This document shows positions 1 through 11,190 of a DNA stretch of 64,000 nucleotides, piece by piece. Every line of letters begins with the position of its first letter. Positions within the stretch are counted from its first letter, which is position 1. The stretch lies in contig JAQSEB010000047.1 of the NCBI GenBank assembly GCA_030063045.1, positions 992,001 through 1,056,000 on the forward strand, given 5' to 3'. A program made the position numbers and the translations under genes. This DNA comes from Pratylenchus scribneri (lineage: Eukaryota; Nematoda; Chromadorea; Rhabditida; Pratylenchidae). The notes below the pieces were generated by a model, which was not told the origin of the DNA, did not search any database, and was given only the letters and a program-made list of their open reading frames with translations.

Positions 1-805
<805 letters not shown>

Positions 806-1640
806 TTTGTTTGTTATTTTGCATGGAATTCGTTGATGCAAAGCACACAATGAATGGAGGGAAGGGGACGTAAATGAGGTGAATGTCAATTCAAAAATGG
901 CAAGAAGGTCGCCGATTTGTTATAGTGTTTTTTTGGAGGACAAGTCAAAAAGACAAGCACTCACTCGGCTACTATTGGACAACGCCCGGGGGGATTATAG
1001 GCGAAAGTGCCTTTTGTGTGTGGTGCGGCTGGCAGGATGAATGGCTTGGCTATATGTGGGGATGGGTGAGGGGAGGTATATTTTCTTCTGCGCTGACAGC
1101 AAGAAGGTGCCGATGCGGGCCAAAAGGAGTGGCGAGAAAATGGTAAGAAAGTGAGGAAGGCAAAATACGGGATGGACACGAAAGAAGGCTAGAGCGGAGA
1201 GAAGGGAACAAACCAGCCAGCCGGTCGGAAAACCACGGCTTTTCCTTGGCCCAATGCGAGAGTAGAGGAATATGGCTTGTGGGCCAGAATATGGCCTTAT
1301 CTGGGGTGGCCATCAGCAGACACGCAAATGGGAAATGGAGAAGCGGAATGCGTGGCAGAATTACGAAAGGGGGAAAAGCCTTGCGTAGGCCACAGCCACC
1401 TCCTTCCCATATATTTCGCCGTATTGCTCCCTTTTCCTCCTCTCATTTTGTGGCCATTTCCAATCCATTTCCTTTTGCGGAAACATGAGAGAAATTGTAG
1501 CCCCCTATTGCTTTTGCTGATAGCGAAGAAAGAATATTTTAACGTAAAGAAGAGGTTGTTCTCTTCGACTTCATTAGGAAAAACAATGAAAAAGGGGCAA
1601 AAGAGGACAAAAAATACATTGAAGGGGAAGGAAAGTATTT
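806..1640. other. Upstream region of Rab27, no gene seen
   Basis: The 5' flank of the minus-strand Rab27 gene. It is more G-rich than the average here and open in several frames on both strands, but no frame has splice-consistent or family-like coding. The first 100 bases presumably hold its promoter or outron; no clear core motif was seen. Confidence 0.4.
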
Positions 1641-1667
1641 TATTATCTAATAGGACAATTCCATACC

Positions 1668-1972
1668 TATGTTGCCATTTTGTCCATAACTCAACAAGTT
1701 GGTAACCAATTCAGAATGCGATATGCTATTAGAAAGCCCTAATTGTCCTCTAAAAAGTGGCTTTATTAATTTGTTGAAAATTTAAAAAATCGGCAAAATA
1801 TTCGGATTATCCTCAAAATATTCTAGTTTATTACATTCAAGAACATGCAAATTTCTTCAAAAATAAATTTCATAAAATTTAAACCGGCTTAATTGTAGAG
1901 CAAACTCAGACCTCTAAAATGATATATCGCCTTCCCAGATTGGTTAATTCCTCGCTGAGTTATGGACCAATA
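1668..1972. repeat. Foldback element, family A copy 1
   Basis: The left arm reads CATAACTCAACAAGTTGG, then a segment of the type GCGATATGCTATTAGAAAGC; the right arm is its complement, ending near TCGCTGAGTTATGG. A diverged member of the roughly 300-bp inverted-repeat family found about ten times in the window. No coding capacity, so it would have to be non-autonomous. Confidence 0.75.
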
Positions 1973-2700
1973 AATGGATGCATGTATTTAATTGACAGTA
2001 ATCAACTGTCACTCTATTGTTAAAATAGAGGAATAAGAGAAATGATTTATGCTTTAGGCAATCAATAACAAAAAAGAAGAAAAGAGAATACGGTATCGGT
2101 ATCTCTTTTGCTGGGAATGGAGGCGGCAAAATTTCCGGAGCGGGACGTTTTGTGGCGCGGCCGGTTTGTGGCGAAAGCTAATAGCTCAGCGCCTAATAAA
2201 TGTTTTCGAATGTTTTTTATATCATTGAATCATTGAATAGAGCAAAAAATTCTCTATCAGCCCATATAAAAATCAAATTATAAAACATATTTTTGCATTT
2301 TTAAAAATTCAAAAACCTTCAAAATTGACACCATTTTGCCCACTTTTATTCAATAGCTCATAACTTTCTTTATTTTGAATAATATAAAATGATTTTTATA
2401 TCATTCGAGATAATACATTGCTCTATCAAATGAATATAAAAACATTCCAAAACGGTTCAGATTAAAATGAGTTATAAAGCAAAAACTAGTTCGCCACAAA
2501 CCGGCCCGCCACAAACCGTCGCATACCCCAAAATTTCGCTCCTCTGCAGCTATTTTTGATACAGGTCTTATGGTCGATTAAGTTTGAATCAGTTTTTAGC
2601 CCTTATCTCACCGAGGCAATAGCCAATCTTGAAAAACGATATATCATTTTAAAGGTCTGGGTTTGCTTTACAATTTTTAGCCTAATTAAATTTTACATAT
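1870..2700. repeat. Nested palindrome with a second foldback element inside (2128-2545)
   Basis: The right arm of family A copy 1 (about 1870-1972) is repeated in inverted orientation at 2605-2700, including the stretch outside the usual arm (AGGTCTGAGTTTGCTCTACA versus AGGTCTGGGTTTGCTTTACA on the other strand). Between them, 2128-2545 is a different foldback whose ends each carry two copies of GGTTTGTGGCG or a close variant (2143-2172 and, inverted, 2490-2520). Its middle is AT-rich and partly self-complementary. This looks like one element inserted between arms of another. Confidence 0.65.
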
Positions 2701-3367
2701 CTAGATTAAAAATATACGTGCCTTTGATTGTAATATACCCGAATTGGGCATTTGTTGATGTTAAATAATTTTTTGGACAATTTTTAGGATATCAAGTTGT
2801 TTTTTTTTTCTACACTAGAATTTTCAAATTTAACTTTTCTAAAAATTCCATTTGTAATACATTGAAATCTAGACAACCAGCAGAAAGAATAAATAATATA
2901 AATTTATGCAATTTTAATTCAATTTTTTTTAAAATTCTTTGTTCTTCATCGGAAGAAATCAGCAGCTGTTCTAATTGCAATCAAATTTGAGACATATTTT
3001 ATTGTATGAATGAATCGGCAAATTGACAATTTGAGATCACGTGGAGATAAAAAAGCATGTAAAAAATTTGCAAAAAGTAACCGATCCAACAAAAATTAAT
3101 ATATTTTCCATTTTCTTCCATTTAAAACCCGTATTTGAAAGGCCTTCCTCATTTCAATTGGCATTAACTTGGATTGAAGGCATGCAAAGTTGGCATCTTC
3201 TTTGGCCCACTAATTTCAGTGGAACGCATTCTTGACCTAAAGTGGAGGGGAAATTACACAATTTTAGGGTTTTTTGGATTTTAATGAATAATTTGACAAT
3301 GATTAACGCATGAACGAAATAGGTCATTTGGATGGATACAGCCATTAGGATATTTTGGCCATTCTTT
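2701..3367. other. AT-rich intergenic stretch, nothing recognised
   Basis: No frame-consistent coding and no clear repeat. Short poly-T runs near 2800 and 2920. Confidence 0.4.
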
Positions 3368-3675
3368 TTTTTGGCCATAATTCAACAAGACAATATAACT
3401 TATCTAGGAAAGCTATATCATTCGAAACCCTTTAATGTCCTCTACAAAGTGGCTTAATTAATTGTTTCAAAATTTTAAAAAAATCTTAGAGAAAACGTGG
3501 CCCTTTCTCTAAAAATTCGACCTTATTACATTCAAAGGCATATAATTTATATTTAAAGTTTGAAATCATTAAATCTAAAAAGGCCACTTTTCAAAGTAGA
3601 TTTAAGGCTTTCAAATGGTATATCGCCTTCCCAAGATTGGTTATTTCATTGTAGAGCTATTGCCAAAAGAATGGT
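3368..3675. repeat. Foldback element, family A copy 2
   Basis: Arms: TTTTGGCCATAATTCAACAA at the left and, inverted, GAGCTATTGCCAAAAG at the right, with the family's inner arms (gaaagc...atatcattcgaaaccct and ggctttcaaatggtatatcgcc). It abuts family B copy 1. Confidence 0.75.
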
Positions 3676-3715
3676 CCAAGGACCCGACCAAACAATTGCT
3701 TTAAAATCTGAACTA

Positions 3716-4039
3716 GCGCCGTCGCTTGTAGCTCATTAAGAATGGAGCCGATATTAATGATTTTGGTGTAAAATAAAGAGCGTACTTTTGGCTATCAATT
3801 AATAATAATTTTAATTAAATTGCTTGAAAATTGATTAAGTTGTGATCAAAAAACATTGAAAAATTTGCCAATATATAATAATACTCTTTTTAATGGTTTT
3901 TTTAAAGTAAAATTCTGCTAATTCCGAACTAAAACCGAATAAATTTCATATCAATCGATAGCCAGTAATGAGCTCTTTAATTTGATATCAAAATCATCTA
4001 TATCGGTTTCGTCCTTAATGAGCTAAAAGCGACGGCGCC
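3716..4039. repeat. Foldback element, family B copy 1
   Basis: Ends are near-perfect inverted repeats: GCGCCGTCGCTTGTAGCTCA at 3716 and its complement finishing GACGGCGCC at 4039. The inner arms carry the family marker (AAAGAGCGTACTTTTGGCTA and the complement near 3950-3990). It lies between family A copy 2 and the 3' end of the MANSC-like gene. Confidence 0.8.
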
Positions 4040-4117
4040 CAAATGTCGCCCAATTGAATGGGTCCGAGTGTCCCCAACAGTCACGGTGAATTATTCAATT
4101 TTTCCCCGTAACCATAA

Positions 4118-6788
4118 TCACCTATATCGTCGATAGCAGAGGATGGAGACCAGAAATGCCATCAGCAAGACAAGACTGACCACGGTGACCACAATGGCCA
4201 AGCCAATGGCCCAAACTGGGGTGTGTTCCGGATTCAGCGGGAATCGTTGGTCCCAGGAGCCCAAATCCAGCAAGGAATGCTGGTGGCCATTTGGACCGGA
4301 CATTTCCTTTTCCTTTGTGGCATTTGCCCTCGCTTCAATCAATTCCTCTTCGGATAGATCGGCTTCTTTGCTTTTTGGCAACAATTGGCCTTGGCCATTT
4401 TCCACTTTTGTGGTTTCAATTTTGTCCTCAATTTCATCTTCAATAATTGGCCAAGTCCTATTCAATTGGTCTTCATCCTCTTCCTCTTTGCTAATTTTGT
4501 TGTTCTGCTCTGATTGTTGCTCCATTGTTTGTTTTGTGGATAATTGGGTCGAAAATGGTGGCATTGCTGCAGTTGAGGAAGAAGGCAAAGTTGGCGTCGA
4601 AGTTTGTGTGGTCTAAAAACAGTTTCGGATCTTCTTTAAATGGAAATATGGCCTAGTTTTTAGGAGTAATGGGAGTAGGCCAACTAAATGGGCACGAGAA
4701 AGTTTGACGCATCATAACTTTCGGAGTATTAAACCGTTTCCAATCAATTTAATATCATATTGAAGAGCCAAGTTTTTGTATATCTAATGCTATATATATT
4801 AGATAGGATTGATTGATTTGAGTCTTTACGAAAATAACATTTGTCATAATTTTTGGACTTTTTAGGCTATAATTATTTAAATTTTGTGTACCATTCAATA
4901 GATCTCATTTATCTCTTCATTTGATACCCAAATTAGTGAAATTTCTTTAGGACTATTCGTGTTATAGACCATTGCGCCTATCTATACTATAGTTGGCTGC
5001 GCCCACTAGGGCTGCTCCCTAATCGTGGCATTCCCTTCGCTCGACTTACCGTTATTTCATCTACAGTATTCGGTCTTTTCAATCGAACAGTGAGCACACC
5101 GACGGTTGTCGCCTCCGGCAAAGCATCCACAAATGGGCAATCATCGGCATTTATGCAATGGAAAAGTGAACAATTTGAGGTGGATTGGCCAAGGAAACCG
5201 GCAAAACTGACTGCCGAACAATCTGAATTTTGGGTGAGAATTTATTCACACTTGGATATTATATGTGGATAATGAATAATTTTAGTCAATAATTGGCCCT
5301 AAAATGGTCCAGATTCCACCGTAAAAGAACATCATTCATTACCGTAAATGCTCTAATAATTCCTCAATCCCCAGTCTCGACTTTGAAGACCAATAGCTGG
5401 GAGGATAAATCTTTTAGTTCCCGAAAGCTCTACAAAATCCGTTATAATTTGTAAAAAAATGTTCCCAATTTAGGAAGTTAAACCCTTAGGGTGAAAAATA
5501 ATTCCTCTGGGATTTTAAAGAGAATATATGGTATTTTAAATTTAATTCTCAGAGTATCCGCAATAAAATATTGATACTTGAATAAAATATTGAACTATGT
5601 TGGATTCAAATAAGTAATTTTCCAGCCATTTCCAAATAATATTTCCAAATTAAATTTGCAAATTTAAACTCCTTCATATTCAAGGTCTTCCTTTGTTCCA
5701 ATTCTTTCTCCATCCATTTTCATTCCCACATTTCATTCTATTTTCAATATTAAAAGTCCATTAACGTCCATCCAAAACCAAATCCTCCATCTCACCAAGC
5801 TTTTCGACCTCGCCATCCACCATTTTCTCCCAAATTCTTCAATTTGTCGGCGCAGAACAAATTTAGGAAAAATAGAAGGAAATGGGGCGCCAAATACATA
5901 AAAGGCGGAAAATTTGGAGTGGAAAAGACAAATAAATTCTAGAAGACAATGAGCAAGGGATTAGCCCCAAAAATGGAGTGGGAAATTTGCAACAAATTCA
6001 TTTGGAGGGGAATTAAAAAGGTTTTGTGAAATAAAGAATTAAAAAGGGAATTACTTATAGTGAATTTAGTTTTTGCCATTTCACTTTAACCTGGGCCTTT
6101 ATTTTGGCCATAGCTCATTGACTGAGGAAGCAACTAATTTTGGAAGGCGATATGCCATTTGAAAGCCCTAAATGTACTCTAAAAAGTAGCCTTCATAATT
6201 ATTTGAAAACAAAAATAAGTTATAAAATAAACGGCTTTTCCTTATTCAATCAGAAAATTAGAGTGTATTATATTCAAAGGCATATAACTTTTTGTAAAGT
6301 TCGATATCATAAAATATAAATAGTTCACTTTTTCGAGGACACTTTGGGCTTTCAAATGGTATATCGCCTTCATAGATTGGCTATTTCCTCACAGAGATAT
6401 GGCCCAAAAGAATGATACAGGCACAGATACCGATGAGAAAGGTATACGATCTAATTACTCAATAGGCCAATAAAACAAAATTCCATATTTCCTAATTGCC
6501 ATTTCTTACTTGAAAGGGCACAACATCGATGTAAACATTCCCGCAAATCTTTGCTCGATTCACTTTGGCCCAATTGTTTTGCTCGTTTCGGCTCTCCATC
6601 ATTAAGGCCAATCCATTTTTGTTTGTGGACCTGGTCAAAACTCAAATTTATATTTTGCCATTTTCGATTTAATTTCCAACCTCTAATTCGCCACAAATCT
6701 CCTCTTGACCGGATATTGGATTTGGCAATTGAATGCCGAGAAAGAGGAGTAAAAATATTTTACGAAATGGCAATCGTTTTTTGACCAT
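4118..6788 (-). CDS. Type I membrane protein with MANSC-like cysteine-rich ectodomain
   Basis: Four exons join in phase: 6681-6788, 6510-6630, 5050-5222, 4118-4612, giving 298 residues. Residues 1-27 are a signal peptide (MVKKRLPFRKIFLLLFLG...). The next ~100 residues hold the spacing C..CC....C then C.LFHC.....C (ECLHRCC, NCS, NCSLFHC, DDCPF), which resembles the seven-cysteine MANSC module of HAI-1, LRP11 and MANSC1. A Ser/Thr- then Glu/Asp-rich stalk follows, then a membrane segment (WAIGLAIVVTVVSLVLLMAF) and a seven-residue tail, CYRRYR-like. The start is the ATG heading the signal peptide. Intron 1 is only 50 nt; intron 2 (1.29 kb) contains a family A foldback. Known MANSC proteins are cell-surface proteins, some being protease inhibitors; the function here is unknown. 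Gene model firm, domain call moderate. Confidence 0.8.
5330..5560. repeat. Degenerate family F element in MANSC-like gene intron 2
   Basis: Starts near ATTACCGTAAATGCTCTAAT and contains the family's tail-like text (aattcctctgggatttta). Related text occurs near 19755, 28750, 40490, 44625, 54770 and 55100. Boundaries uncertain. Confidence 0.4.
6090..6420. repeat. Foldback element, family A copy 3 (inside intron)
   Basis: One of the best copies: CCTGGGCCTTTATTTTGGCC at the left and its inverted counterpart ATGGCCCAAAAGAATGATAC at the right, with inner arms GGAAGGCGATATGCCATTTG / CAAATGGTATATCGCCTTC. Sits wholly in intron 2 of the MANSC-like gene. Confidence 0.85.
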
Positions 6789-9700
6789 TTTTTTTAGCTT
6801 AAAAATTTGTAATAATTTTATATATTTTGGAAGAATTCCATAAATTTCTCGAGCTTCCAAAATTGAATGAAATTTTCAAAGAAGGAACCGCCCAAAAGAA
6901 GAAAAGCAAAACAGAAAGAAAAATTTGCCTAGCAACCGTGGAACCAAAAAAGGGAGGGAAAGGAAAGGGGGAATTGACAAATGGGAAGATGGTGAAAGAA
7001 GTGGCCAAAAGGAGGATAATGAATCTCCTTCAATGCGCGAGGAGGAAAGAAAGAACAAAAGGTGGCAATCAACACTTTGAGATTCAGGAATTCCATACTT
7101 CACTGCACTTTTGGACTGAAATAGAGGGAATTGGCTTAAGGGAAAATTTGGCACACATATTTGGCAGAATCCTGGCATCAAAGATCAAATACATAGAATT
7201 TAAGAAAATTCTTGGGAATTTGTTTCTAATTTTTTGATGGAATAATTGGCGGCGATCATTTTTGACTAATAAAACAGTTGACAGAACTTTTCTTCATTTG
7301 TTTTTTATTATCATTAGATCCTTTGAATATAATATAGAAATGGCTAATAAGAGTAAGCTTATTAATGGCGTAAATTTAATAAAAGAAACAGAACTGCTAA
7401 AATTAATTTCATCAAATGAAGGGACAACGAACTAATCTTCAAAATATCCAGAGATGAGAAAAAATTGTGGGGAGGGTTTAGGGAGAATGCTAATAAGCAG
7501 GAGGGAAAGGCAATCAGTCCAAATTGGCTGGCTTCATTCTGCGCGTAGATATGCATAGCCAGTTTAGATTTGGAGTAGACACCCACATTTGGACATTTGT
7601 GGATTTGGAGTGGCCGCAACAAAACAAGGGGACATAGATTGGTCTGTGGGAAGATTGCTTCTTCTGGGACCCACAGGTAATTAATCCGTGATGTGAGAGG
7701 AGAACTAGAAGATTAGTGTAGAAGGAAAAGGGGTTTTGGTCTGCCACCGAGGACATCACAGCGGGGACGGCCATTCATCCCAATCCATCCAAAGTGGCCT
7801 CTTCCATCCATCAATCCCCCCGAGGCTTCCAACTGCGCGAATATAGGTGGGCAAAATGTGAATAAGAAGGAGGAATGATTCGCGCGCTTCTTCCTTTGCA
7901 ATTTGCACCGACACCGCAAAACGGGGCCCCAAATAAAGTTGTGGTTCACCGCAATTGGTGAGGCGATCAGTGGTTTGAAAAAAATGGCGGCTTTATTTAT
8001 AAGTAAAATGGTCGAATTTGGGGCAAAATATTTGAATTTAAATGGCTTAATATTGGGAAGAAAATTCTTCAAAATTATTGAAAATTTGTCATATTTGCTT
8101 CCTTTTTCTATTTTTAATCCTTTCAAAATTTGCATAAGGAATTCGGGGATAGGGACAAAAGGTGAATGAAGGGGGCTGAAGCCAAAATGATGACCAATGA
8201 ATTATTGAGAATGGAAAGAATTATTTGTAGAGCGAAAACATATATTAGTCGGTGGGTGGTGGGAGACATTTTAGGGTAGGGAATATTTACAATTAGGTAG
8301 GGGCCATATGGCCATATTTATTATAAATTGGCGGCAGGTCAATGTTCCCTTCCATCCATCCATCATCATTTGGACACACAAATGTGGATTGTGGGAGGTG
8401 GGCCGGTGGTTTTGATTTGCACACAAGGGAGTCTATTTGCGCGAGCAAAAATTGTTTTGAGAGTGGAAAATGGAGCGAATAAGGAGGGAGGGAACTTGAT
8501 GGACAAATACCCACTCCATCTATATAGTCAAAAATGGGGATTGGCCCAGATGGACGATGGATGAAGGCCAAGTGGAAATATTTTGGCGAAAGAATTTTGA
8601 AGCGGGGAAGGAAGATCGCCGATTCAGCTGGCTACAATGCAATGGAAGGCGAAATTTTGGGCATTAGGATTTGAGGGGATCAAGGTGGAGGGAGGGGCGA
8701 GAATGGTTGGACAAAAGGGCGGCGAATGGCGTGGAGAATAAATGGAAGGAAAAGGGACCGGCAAAGTCAAGAAGGCACAAAAGGAGGCGCGTAACAATAT
8801 AGTCCGCCTCTCGAAGAAGTGGCAGCTGGCCGAAGGAGTAAAAAGGCGCGCTCGCCCACTCCAATTCCAATGCACATACAAAAGCGGGATTAGCGACGGC
8901 TGTCGGCAAAGATTTATACAGCCGGAATGGTCGCCCATTCTTCTTATCGAGAAGCTTATTCATCCATTTTTCCAGCCTTTTTACTGACTGCCCTCTTCAC
9001 CAAATCAACTGTACAGCCAGTCCTCCTGTACTTCAAGAGGCACCCCGGCTTTCACATTGCGCCGGATATAGTCGATTGTGAGGGTCGCTAATCGCCATCA
9101 ATGTTTCCTCATTAGAATGGACGATTTTGGTTAATTTTTCGTCTTAATTTTCCTTTCATTTCAATGGAATTCAAAGAAAAGAAAGGAAAAGCCGATTAAG
9201 CGATTTGTCAATTAGGGGATTTTTGGTAAAAATAATTAAATTCTGAAAACAGACATTTTTGGTGGGTGATTATATTCGCTCATATAAAGGAATTGGACTC
9301 AATGGAAATTGGAAATTTTGTGGGATTTATGGCTTGGCCAAAAGGTTGATCGGATGTCCGTGGGCATACATCTTTGTTTGGCGTTCCAATCCCTCTCGAT
9401 TGATAGTTGGCTCTTTCTCGAATGACCGGGGGAATTATGTGTGGAATTGCTTATGAGAGGAAAGGGGGGGGACGGTAGACGTAAAATGATGGATATGCCA
9501 AAGAGAAATTGTTTATGGCTTTAGCTCATTGTGCTTATATGTTTCAGCCAAATTTTCATTAGCATTTGAATACCTAAGAATGGCAATGGAAAGGCGGTGA
9601 AGGCGGAAATGTTGCCGAAAAAATGAAATATTCAGAGGATTTTTTCAATAGCTGGCTTCATACATTTGAATCGGGGTCAATCGGACGATCGAAACAATGT

Positions 9701-10600
9701 AATTGAGTGGAGTAAAATGAGATGAATGCTCGCTGGACTGCTTCTTCCTCTTTTCAGTCAGTTTCCTTGCGCTTTTCAGCTTTTGTGCCGTCTACTACTT
9801 TGTGCCGCGCCAATTCTTCCATCGCGCATTCAAAGACTTGCTAATTATAGGGCAATCTTCCAGCAGTGAGAGGGATTTGAATTTGAAGGAAAAGCAAAGG
9901 GGATTGATTCATTGAGGGGGGGGGGGGGGGATATTCAATTGGAAAATGGGCGGACAGAGGAAAATGAACTGAGGGCTTTTTTTTTGTAGGAAATGAACAA
10001 TGGGGATTAAAATAGTTTGGAAACCCATCTCTAGACCATTTTTAAACCCAAAGGAATAAATTTAAAGAAAATATCTGAATGGAAAAATATGAGAAAATAT
10101 TATTTTATTTTTTTATTTATTTTGTGGGGTAATTCCTTCCTAATTAAAAAAAGGAGAAAGGTAATTTGTTGAGATAATCTTACTGATTGACAGGGAATAT
10201 AATGACGCCATTCTGAAGTGAAGATGACTTTCGAGGACACCAATTCGGAGAATGATAGATGACGAAGAAGACCAATTGAAAATGAATGAATGGGCCATTC
10301 CTTCTCTGAAGGGCCCTTTTTTGTGAGTGAAAAGCCGAATCGATTTTGATGAATTTTTGAGCACTTTTCATCCCTAATGGTTTATTAGGCAATTCCGTGT
10401 ATTTAATTTGTTTCAATTTATTGTTTTTATTCATTAAAAATGAATTCTACCCAGCCATCTGCAACTTATTTAATGAAGAATTGAGGAAAAGGAAATGGAG
10501 GGAACATAAATTTGATATTCCTTCGGGTTATAAATGAGAAAACGAGGATATGGTATTTTAATTCACTTGTTGGAAATGGAGGGAATATAACAAAAAATAA
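6789..10600. other. Long intergenic region between divergent genes, no firm gene
   Basis: Between the start of the MANSC-like gene (minus) and the first minisatellite. Many frames are open for 60-140 codons on both strands at once (for example 6827-7237 plus, 7713-8135 minus), but none has a supported start, splice-phase continuity or recognisable protein features. Present: CCATCC-type low complexity (7790-7820, 8350-8370), a 14-base G run near 9918, and a minus-strand TATAAA near 8911-8916 in a GC-richer block. A possible terminal exon at 9003-9090 is listed separately. Confidence 0.4.
9003..9090 (-). CDS. Possible orphan terminal exon, unidentified
   Basis: On the minus strand a splice acceptor (GGCGATTAG) is followed by a short frame with protein-like composition (TLTIDYIRR...GVPLEVQEDWLYS, then TGA). 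It is not like the AT-rich noise around it. No partner exon was found on that strand within several kb, and I do not recognise the sequence. It could be a decayed exon, a terminal exon with a distant partner, or chance. Confidence 0.25.
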
Positions 10601-11190
10601 AATTTTAAGTAATGGAAATCAGAACAACAACAAAAGCATTTTCCGGAAGGAAAATCAGAACAACAACAAAAGCATTTTCCGGAAGGAAAATCAGAACAAC
10701 AACAAAACATTTTCTGGAAAGAAATCAGAACAACAACAAAACATTTTCCGGAAAGAAATCAGAACAAAACAAAACATTTTCCGGAAAGAAATCAGAACAA
10801 CAACAAAACATTTTCCGGAAAGAAATCAGAACAAAACAAAAACATTTTCCGGAATGAAATCAGAACAAAACAAAAACATTTTCCGGAAAGAAATCAGAAC
10901 AAAACAAAAACATTTTCCGGAAAGAAATCAGAACAAAACAAAAACATTTTCCGGAAAGAAATCAGAACAAAACAAAAACATTTTCCGGAAAGAAATCAGA
11001 ACAACAACAAAAACATTTTCCGGAAAGAAATCAGAACAAAACAAAAACATTTTCCGGAATGAAAATCAGAACAAAACAAAAACATTTTCCGGAAAGAAAT
11101 CAGAACAAAACAAAAACATTTTCCGGAAAGGCTGAAAACAATTGCCTGTAAATGTAAATGGGAAGAAAATTGAATATCGTATTTTCATTT
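10505..11190 (+). repeat. Minisatellite array 1, 34-bp unit, with flanks shared with array 2
   Basis: About 15 tandem copies at 10612-11130. The typical unit is 34 nt: it begins CAGAACAAAACAAAAACATT and continues TTCCGGAAAGAAAT; variants have ACAACAACA in place of ACAAAACAAA. The left flank (10505-10600) is clearly homologous, in reverse complement, to the right flank of array 2 (35255-35395): both contain ATAAATGAGAAAA, GAGGATATGGTAT and GGAAATGGAGGGAA. The reading frame across the array (207 codons) is a by-product of a unit lacking stops in any plus frame and should not be annotated as a protein. Confidence 0.92.

Noticed and set aside
6827..7237. 136-codon plus-strand ORF upstream of the MANSC-like gene
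   Set aside because: No ATG at the head, mirrored by a 101-codon antisense ORF, overlapping where the divergent promoter should be. Composition is only A/G-rich.
10512..11135. 207-codon ORF rich in Asn/Lys/Gln
   Set aside because: It lies in minisatellite array 1; the unit lacks stops in every plus frame, so the ORF is expected without any gene. Same for 34078-34302 plus and 34754-35276 minus in array 2.
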